Source: Methanosarcinales archaeon (lineage in GTDB: Archaea; Halobacteriota; Syntropharchaeia; Alkanophagales; Methanospirareceae). From it: a DNA stretch of 11,139 bases. Every line of letters begins with the position of its first letter. Position 1 is the stretch's first letter. The notes under the pieces were generated by a model. It was not told the DNA's origin, did not search any database, and was given only the letters and a program-made list of their open reading frames with translations. Shown piece by piece: positions 6,551-11,139 of the stretch. The DNA is taken from positions 1-11,139 of the forward strand of contig WJOV01000165.1 in the NCBI GenBank assembly GCA_009618475.1. The letters are read 5' to 3'. A program made the position numbers and the translations under genes.

Positions 6551-7363
6551 ATGGTTTCTGAAACAGCGCTTCTTTTGATAGAAATATTTGTAACGGCTTT
6601 TGCAATTGGAATGGGTGGTGTCGTGGGAAAATATTATGTGAGTCAGATACCACCAAGATTAGAAGAATCCCAAAAAAGAGCTAAAATTGTTTATGAAGAT
6701 TATTTACTCACAAATATAGAGAAAATAGAGAGGGATGTTGAATGCGCTCGTCATCCTTCGGAAATTGATATTAATGAGGTATCCTCTCTAATTTTCCAAA
6801 AGTCAATAGAAGGATTAAAAGAACTCAACGAAGCTATCAAAAAATATAGAGATATACTTTCCATTACTCTTGATAGATTCAAGCCGGAAAAAGAGAAAAT
6901 AGTAAAGGATTATGACAAAGCATTTCAAGAAGCAACTTCAGGGCGTTTTGTTAGAGCTTCACAAAATAACAACGAAATTTCTAAACTCACGGAGGGGTTA
7001 GAGTGGGAGATAATCGAGGCTATATTAAAAGGAGAGAAAATAAGCCTTGAATGGTTTAAGTCCTTAAGAAATAGAGAAAGAGATAAGTTGGATAAATATA
7101 ATGTATGGATGACAGAACATTCAGGTAAGCCATTAAGTTTAATGTTTGATGAACTTGATAAACTAAGAAACGATTCTTCTATGGGGTTTTTAAGAGAGTG
7201 TAAAGAAAATTGCTTGAATAAGGTGAGCAAGGTTAGAAAAGTGCTAGAAAAAGAAAAAAAGAAGCTAAAATCTATATTTGGTTTTATATACGGAGCTGGA
7301 GATAAGGAAAAATTAAAACAATTAGAGGAAAAGAATCAATTAGAAGAGAGTTTAATTCTGTAA
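6551..7363 (+). CDS. Membrane-anchored helical protein of unknown function
   Basis: I do not recognise this 270-residue protein. It starts with a hydrophobic segment (about 5-28, LLLIEIFVTAFAIGMGGVVG) that looks like an uncleaved N-terminal membrane anchor. The rest is strongly charged and predicted by eye to be mostly helical, with coiled-coil-like stretches around 35-125 and 215-265 (for example VRKVLEKEKKKLKS). C65, C217 and C221 are the only cysteines. The tail is Lys/Glu/Gln rich. Base composition is clearly lower in G+C than the next genes downstream (18 of 60 bases G or C at 7081-7140). It follows the HAD-ComF gene on the same strand after 186 bases but appears to have its own promoter, so a link to that module is only positional. 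It has clear coding character and no strong homologue comes to mind. Confidence 0.7.
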   Translation: MVSETALLLIEIFVTAFAIGMGGVVGKYYVSQIPPRLEESQKRAKIVYEDYLLTNIEKIERDVECARHPSEIDINEVSSLIFQKSIEGLKELNEAIKKYRDILSITLDRFKPEKEKIVKDYDKAFQEATSGRFVRASQNNNEISKLTEGLEWEIIEAILKGEKISLEWFKSLRNRERDKLDKYNVWMTEHSGKPLSLMFDELDKLRNDSSMGFLRECKENCLNKVSKVRKVLEKEKKKLKSIFGFIYGAGDKEKLKQLEEKNQLEESLIL

Positions 7364-7451
7364 ACTTCAATGATAATCTTGGATACAGGGATTTGTCACA
7401 TTCCCTTTCCTCTCAATATTTCCTCAGCTTTCCTTTTCCAAAAAGATGTGA

Positions 7452-8636
7452 TTACCTTCTTCCTTTCTTCTCACCCTTACACCCCTTATACACTTCCCGC
7501 TGCACGATAAACCGCATTATCTCGTTCGTCCCCGCGGGAATCATTGACAACCTCGCCATTCGGAACGCCCATTCCGCGGGATATTCATCGCTGAGTCCTC
7601 TGCCGCCCAGTATCTGCACGGTGTTATGCGCCACCTCGTAGAACGCCTCAGAAGCGAGCAGTTTTGACATCGCCGATTCCTTCTCCGCGTTGAACCCCGC
7701 ATCAATCATCCTCGCGGTATGATAAACCATTAACTTAGCAGCTTCTAACCTCGTCGCCATATCCGCTATTTTGAAACTTATTCCCTCGAAACGGCTTATG
7801 GACGTTCCAAACTGCTCCCGCTCCATCGAATAGCCAACCGCAAGCTCGAGCACGGGTCTCGCTTCTCCCACCAGCATCGCTGCATATAACGTTCGCTCGA
7901 CGGAAAGCTCATCGAACATTATATTCGCCCCCTCATTCGTTCTGCCAAGTATGTTCTCCGCAGGCACGCTCATCGCATCAAACCGAAGATGAGAATTCAC
8001 AGTTCCCGGAAACCCCCCCAACAACTTATAATCCTTTACCACTTCAAACCCTTCCGTGCCTGGCTCTACGATAAATACGCTCATACCCACCGCAGGGTCA
8101 ACTTCTGGATTCGTTATCGCCCATACCAAGAGCACGTCAGCCTGGCTCCCGTTTGTTATGTTCCTTTTCTCGCCACTTATCACGTATGCACCGTCTTTCC
8201 GCTCTGCCCTTGTCTCGATACGCATCACGTCACTCCCCGCTCCAGGCTCGGTTATCGCAATCGCACCTATCTTAGCACCTCTTTTCATCGCCGGCAGATA
8301 TCGCTTCTTTTGCTCCTCGCTGTCGTATCTGGCAATCGTTGCATACACGTAAGAGGAAGTGGAATGTATCCACGCAAGCGGCACGCAAGCGGCACCAAGT
8401 TCCTCTGCTAATATCGCTTCAGATACCAATTTTCCCCTGCCACCATATTCTATCGGCAACACCGGAGCTAAGAAGCCTTCTTCACCCGTTTTTTCGTAGA
8501 ACTCCCGCGGATAAAAGTCCCTTTCGTATATCTCCCGCTCTATCTTTTTCGCATCCTCGCGTTCAAGAAAATCTCTTAGCGCTTCTCTGAATTTGTTCTC
8601 ATCCGAGGAGAAAAGAATCTCTTCTTTGTTCTTCAT
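7452..8636 (-). CDS. Acyl-CoA dehydrogenase with helix-G type catalytic glutamate
   Basis: This FAD enzyme oxidises acyl-CoA thioesters to 2-enoyl-CoA and passes electrons to an electron-transfer flavoprotein; at 394 residues it has the normal family length. N-terminal helices (1-120) carry PIEYGGRG (61-68). The FAD signature AITEPGAGSD is at 127-136. The C-terminal signature is QILGGRGLSDEYPAEW (341-356). The usual catalytic glutamate of medium/short-chain enzymes (Y-E-G-T) is replaced by alanine in PAGTNEI (A368). A glutamate in helix G, E247 in SVERTLYAA, sits where isovaleryl-CoA and long-chain dehydrogenases carry their base. Likely substrates are therefore branched or long-chain acyl-CoAs, but this is inference. 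The start lies 16 bases after the DUF89 stop, with no clear Shine-Dalgarno. No ETF or thiolase gene is nearby. Base composition is G+C-rich relative to the neighbouring gene at its 3' side. Confidence 0.93.
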   Translation of the reverse strand: MKNKEEILFSSDENKFREALRDFLEREDAKKIEREIYERDFYPREFYEKTGEEGFLAPVLPIEYGGRGKLVSEAILAEELGAACVPLAWIHSTSSYVYATIARYDSEEQKKRYLPAMKRGAKIGAIAITEPGAGSDVMRIETRAERKDGAYVISGEKRNITNGSQADVLLVWAITNPEVDPAVGMSVFIVEPGTEGFEVVKDYKLLGGFPGTVNSHLRFDAMSVPAENILGRTNEGANIMFDELSVERTLYAAMLVGEARPVLELAVGYSMEREQFGTSISRFEGISFKIADMATRLEAAKLMVYHTARMIDAGFNAEKESAMSKLLASEAFYEVAHNTVQILGGRGLSDEYPAEWAFRMARLSMIPAGTNEIMRFIVQREVYKGCKGEKKGRR

Positions 8637-8652
8637 TTTTCTATCGAGTTAC

Positions 8653-9579
8653 TTACACGAGCTTAGCAACAAGCTCCCCTCTTCTTACTCCTATGCTACT
8701 CGCTACCGGTTCGCATTTCGCCCTAAAAACGTATATTACCCTGCCTCGCAACCTCAATTCCGGCTCGGCTTCAAACTCCGAAATCGCCTCGTAGTTCCCC
8801 ATCCCTTTCGCTATCACCAAATATTTATCATCGCTGAACATCTCCCGGAATTCCTCTCCCGCCTCTTCTAATGAGACGCCTATGCATGCGCCACTCGGAA
8901 CTACCGCTATCCCATCCCCCAAACCGGAATTAGGAATACCCGCACTTGTAATCGCCTCCTTCACGTCTTCTATCGTGGCATCGTTCAGAACAGGGGCGCT
9001 CTTCGGCGATACAACCACCTCTTTACCCATTTCCATCAACTCCTTTATCACAAACGCATCAAAAAACACCTCGCCTGCATTGTCCGTCAAATACAAAATC
9101 TCGTCTCGCTCCTTTATCGCAGATACTATCGAATCCATGTCCCAATTAAGTTTTTCATTCAAGGTGTGCACGAAATCACCTTTAAAAACATCGTCATCGT
9201 ATGAATACCCCTTTACACCATATTCCATTGAATTCGCTGCTGCGGCTATTCGTATCAAAGCTTCTATTTCATTCCCGTTCTTCGCAACGGCAGCATCGTA
9301 AAATTTATACGCCTCGGGAAGCAGTTCTTTCGCAACTTCGTTGCTTCGCTTTTTCACCGCTCTATGAAGGTCTTTCGCTCCACTTCGCCTTTTTATTATC
9401 CTCTCCCTTTCAGTGCCAAAAAAAGCAGGCGACTTCCCACCCTCGCCGAGATGCTCCACGAGAAAAGCAATAAATTCCTTCAGTGCAAGGATTTTTTCTC
9501 TATCCTCGTTAAAAGCTATATCACACTCATATTTCGTCCTTTCTACCAAACAAGCGATACAATCGGATTTCGGTTTCAT
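8653..9579 (-). CDS. DUF89 (ARMT1-like) metal-dependent phosphatase, CxxC subgroup
   Basis: The 308-residue protein belongs to the DUF89 family, whose characterised members are metal-dependent phosphatases acting on sugar phosphates and related metabolites and are proposed to remove damaged metabolites. It shows the archaeal/prokaryotic subgroup marks: N-terminal C7-x-x-C10 in SDCIACLVERT, AAAANSMEYG (112-121), the metal-site motif LTDNAGEVFFD (164-174), APVLNDATIEDV (195-206) and AKGMGNYE (257-264), followed by AKCEPVA (287-293) near the C terminus. The length is normal for archaeal members. It is the first gene of a minus-strand pair with the acyl-CoA dehydrogenase 16 bases downstream. No Shine-Dalgarno precedes the ATG, and a TATA-like box lies about 30 bases upstream, so the mRNA may be leaderless. 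The physiological substrate is unknown; a link to the neighbouring acyl-CoA enzyme is not established. Confidence 0.92.
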   Translation of the reverse strand: MKPKSDCIACLVERTKYECDIAFNEDREKILALKEFIAFLVEHLGEGGKSPAFFGTERERIIKRRSGAKDLHRAVKKRSNEVAKELLPEAYKFYDAAVAKNGNEIEALIRIAAAANSMEYGVKGYSYDDDVFKGDFVHTLNEKLNWDMDSIVSAIKERDEILYLTDNAGEVFFDAFVIKELMEMGKEVVVSPKSAPVLNDATIEDVKEAITSAGIPNSGLGDGIAVVPSGACIGVSLEEAGEEFREMFSDDKYLVIAKGMGNYEAISEFEAEPELRLRGRVIYVFRAKCEPVASSIGVRRGELVAKLV

Positions 9580-9604
9580 CTGCGTTATTTATTGTATATG
9601 TGAA

Positions 9605-9617
9605 AAGTTTAAAAAGC
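9605..9617 (-). promoter_or_regulatory. TATA-like box of the DUF89-dehydrogenase operon
   Basis: On the minus strand GCTTTTTAAACTT lies 26 to 38 bases before the ATG at 9579. That is the spacing of an archaeal TATA box to its transcription start, so transcription would begin near or at the start codon. The lack of a Shine-Dalgarno sequence fits this. It points away from the EF-1A promoter in the same 171-base gap. Confidence 0.4.
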
Positions 9618-9677
9618 GAACATGAGAATATTAAAGAATAGAATAAATAAAATAGGATAAGGTAGAAATAAATAAGG

Positions 9678-9690
9678 ATATAATAAATAT
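9678..9690 (+). promoter_or_regulatory. TATA box of the EF-1A gene
   Basis: GATATAATAAATA and neighbouring bases form the best archaeal TATA-box match in the gap before the EF-1A gene. Transcription would start near 9705-9712, leaving a leader of about 40 bases. The surroundings (9630-9690) are A-rich with two similar stretches around AAATAAATAA. A strong promoter is expected for this highly expressed gene; the exact start is inferred. Confidence 0.5.
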
Positions 9691-9702
9691 GGTTTGTAGA
9701 TT

Positions 9703-9727
9703 AGAAGAGAAGAGAAGAGAAGAGAAG
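9703..9727 (+). repeat. Five perfect tandem AGAAG pentamers in the EF-1A leader
   Basis: AGAAG is repeated five times without a mismatch, inside a wholly purine stretch that continues to 9735. It lies just after the predicted TATA box and before the ribosome binding site, so it would be within or at the start of the EF-1A mRNA leader. A C-free and U-free leader of this type would be unstructured. Confidence 0.9.
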
Positions 9728-9735
9728 GGAAAAAT

Positions 9736-9740
9736 AGGAG
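9736..9740 (+). promoter_or_regulatory. Ribosome binding site of the EF-1A gene
   Basis: AGGAG ends 10 bases before the ATG at 9751. It supports this ATG over the in-frame ATG six codons later, in agreement with the N-terminal extension before HMNL that archaeal EF-1A proteins usually carry. Confidence 0.6.
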
Positions 9741-9750
9741 AAGAAGATAG

Positions 9751-11016
9751 ATGGTAGAGAAAGAGCACATGAATCTGGCAATGATAGGTCATATAGACCA
9801 CGGTAAGTCAACGCTGTTGGGAAGGTTGCTGACGGAGACAGGGGTAATAGACCCACATGTGATAGAGGAGTACAGGAAAAAGGCAGAAGCGATGGGAAAA
9901 GCGACTTTCGAGTATGCCTGGGTAATGGATACTTTGAAAGATGAAAGAGAGAGGGGCATTACCATAGATGTTGCTCACCAGAGGTTTGATACTAACAAGT
10001 ATTATTATACGATTGTGGATTGCCCCGGTCACAGGGATTTCGTAAAAAACATGATTACCGGGACTTCACAGGCGGATGCAGCGGTGTTGGTGGTGGATGC
10101 CAAGGACGGAATAATGGCGCAGACAAAGGAGCACGTATTCTTAGCCAGAACTTTAGGGGTGAGTCAGTTGATTATCGCTATAAACAAGATGGACAGGGTA
10201 AATTACGACCAGAAACGATACGAAGAGTTAAAGAAGGCGCTTTTAGACCTTCTAAAGGTCGTGGGATACAAGGAAGCGAACATCACGCTTATTCCCGTTT
10301 CTGCAATTGAGGGCGATAATGTATCAAAGCGCAGTGATAAACTGAAATGGTTTGACGGACCTACCCTTTTAGAAGCGATGGACCTCATGAAAGTGCCGGA
10401 GAAGCCTATCAAGCTTCCGCTCAGGATACCGGTGCAGGATGTGTATACAATAACAGGTGTTGGGACCGTTCCAGTAGGAAGAGTGGAGACGGGGAAGTTA
10501 AAGAAAGGCGATTCCGTGATTTTCAACCCGCCGGGTATGAAAGGAGAGGTGAAAACAATAGAGATGCACCATGAGGAGATTCCAGAAGCGATTCCTGGTG
10601 ACAATATCGGTTGGAACGTTCGTGGGATAAGCAGGAATGATATAAGGAGAGGAGATGTTTGCGGTCATGTAGATAACCCGCCAACGGTTGCAGATGAGTT
10701 TACTGCTCAGATAGTCGTCCTCCAGCATCCCAGTGCAATTACTGTTGGATACACGCCAGTTTTCCATTGCCACACTGCTCAAGTGGCATCCACGATAATC
10801 GAAATTTTAAAGAAGTTGGACCCGAAGACTGGAGCAACAATAGAAGAGAACCCCGACTTCATAAAAGCAGGCGATGCCGCTGTAATAAAGGTAAAACCGA
10901 CAAGACCTTTGGTTATCGAGCGTGTAAAGGAGATACCGCATCTCGGCAGGTTCGCAGTCCGCGACATGGGGCAAACCGTTGCCGCTGGCATGGTGATGGA
11001 CATAAAGGAGAAGTAA
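9751..11016 (+). CDS. tuf: Translation elongation factor 1-alpha (EF-Tu homologue)
   Basis: This GTPase delivers aminoacyl-tRNA to the ribosome. The 421-residue length is normal for archaeal EF-1A. G-domain motifs are complete: G1 GHIDHGKST (13-21; the usual valine is isoleucine), G2 GITID (69-73), G3 DCPGH (90-94), G4 NKMD (145-148) and G5 SAIEG (184-188). Domain 2 begins near 222 with RIPVQDVYTITGVGTVPVGR, and domain 3 near 315 runs to the C terminus with GRFAVRDMGQTVAAG. It has its own promoter and a purine-rich leader. The ribosomal protein S10 gene follows after 48 bases, the conserved archaeal order in which the two are cotranscribed. Nothing suggests a paralogue such as aEF1A-like or SelB: the switch regions and domains are standard. 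This is the best phylogenetic marker in the window. Confidence 0.98.
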   Translation: MVEKEHMNLAMIGHIDHGKSTLLGRLLTETGVIDPHVIEEYRKKAEAMGKATFEYAWVMDTLKDERERGITIDVAHQRFDTNKYYYTIVDCPGHRDFVKNMITGTSQADAAVLVVDAKDGIMAQTKEHVFLARTLGVSQLIIAINKMDRVNYDQKRYEELKKALLDLLKVVGYKEANITLIPVSAIEGDNVSKRSDKLKWFDGPTLLEAMDLMKVPEKPIKLPLRIPVQDVYTITGVGTVPVGRVETGKLKKGDSVIFNPPGMKGEVKTIEMHHEEIPEAIPGDNIGWNVRGISRNDIRRGDVCGHVDNPPTVADEFTAQIVVLQHPSAITVGYTPVFHCHTAQVASTIIEILKKLDPKTGATIEENPDFIKAGDAAVIKVKPTRPLVIERVKEIPHLGRFAVRDMGQTVAAGMVMDIKEK

Positions 11017-11064
11017 GCGAAGGCAAAGAAAGCGAAGCAAATAGACTAACTAAAGACAAGCAAA

Positions 11065-11139
11065 ATGGAAAGGGCGATGAACCAAAAAGCACGGATAAAG
11101 CTATCGAGCACGGATCATGAACAATTCCTCTCCCGCCTC
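11065..11139 (+). CDS. rpsJ: Ribosomal protein S10 (uS10), 5' part only
   Basis: The first 25 codons before the window edge read MERAMNQKARIKLSSTDHEQ and then FLSRL. The KARIKLSSTDHE core is characteristic of the start of archaeal/eukaryotic uS10, a small-subunit head protein. Its position right after the EF-1A gene is the conserved archaeal arrangement. Two in-frame ATGs are possible, 11065 and 11077. Homologues usually begin a residue or two before QKAR, which favours 11077, but AGGG is then only two bases away; 11065 has no visible Shine-Dalgarno. I list the longer form. The gene continues beyond the window. Confidence 0.9.
   Translation, partial: MERAMNQKARIKLSSTDHEQFLSRL

Noticed and set aside
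7396..7451. Inverted repeat TCACAT / ATGTGA between the convergent genes, considered as a terminator
   Set aside because: The arms are only six bases with about 44 bases between them, so a stable hairpin is not expected.
7989..8411. 140-codon open frame on the plus strand inside the acyl-CoA dehydrogenase gene
   Set aside because: It is antisense to the FAD signature region of a clear gene and has no protein-like features.
10767..11120. 117-codon plus-strand frame overlapping the EF-1A 3' end and rpsJ
   Set aside because: It is out of frame with both recognised proteins; its Lys/Arg-rich translation is a frame shadow.

Overview
The window looks like a fragment of an archaeal chromosome, most likely from a euryarchaeote (Halobacteriota). 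The evidence is an archaeal-type elongation factor 1-alpha followed directly by ribosomal protein S10, a substrate-binding protein with a PGF-CTERM archaeosortase signal, an RPA-like OB fold, an archaeal-type DUF89 protein, and A/T-rich TATA-like boxes, some close enough to start codons to suggest leaderless mRNAs. The acyl-CoA dehydrogenase and the general look of the proteins suggest a lineage such as ANME-1/Methanophagales, Syntrophoarchaeia or Archaeoglobi. No methane- or alkane-pathway marker is present to settle this.

Left part (1-2640, minus strand): an ABC importer of the sulfonate/nitrate/taurine/thiamine-precursor superfamily, in the order binding protein, permease, ATPase. The ATPase runs off the left edge. 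The binding protein appears to be tethered to the cell surface by a Pro/Ser/Thr linker and a PGF-CTERM tail. A hairpin followed by a U-rich stretch separates its gene from the permease gene. The substrate cannot be told from sequence.

Middle part (2874-7363, plus strand): four genes centred on what looks like nucleic-acid processing. They are an RPA-like OB protein fused to an uncharacterised C-x-A-G/W-I-R-P domain, a DprA/Smf protein, and a three-part fusion of HAD phosphatase, Cys-pair zinc-finger-like region and ComF-type phosphoribosyltransferase that overlaps dprA by four bases. A membrane-anchored helical protein of unknown function follows. DprA and ComFC are natural-transformation proteins in bacteria. 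Finding them translationally coupled in an archaeon, with a HAD phosphatase fused to the ComF part, is the most interesting feature of the window.

Right part: a minus-strand pair (DUF89 metal-dependent phosphatase, then acyl-CoA dehydrogenase, 8636-9579 and below) with visibly higher G+C than the middle part. The dehydrogenase lacks the usual catalytic glutamate in its C-terminal signature and probably uses one in helix G. Divergent from this pair is the EF-1A gene, whose leader carries five perfect tandem AGAAG pentamers, followed by the first 25 codons of rpsJ at the right edge. Apart from the 308-bp divergent region at 2557-2873, intergenic spaces are short. I saw no RNA gene, insertion sequence or CRISPR array.
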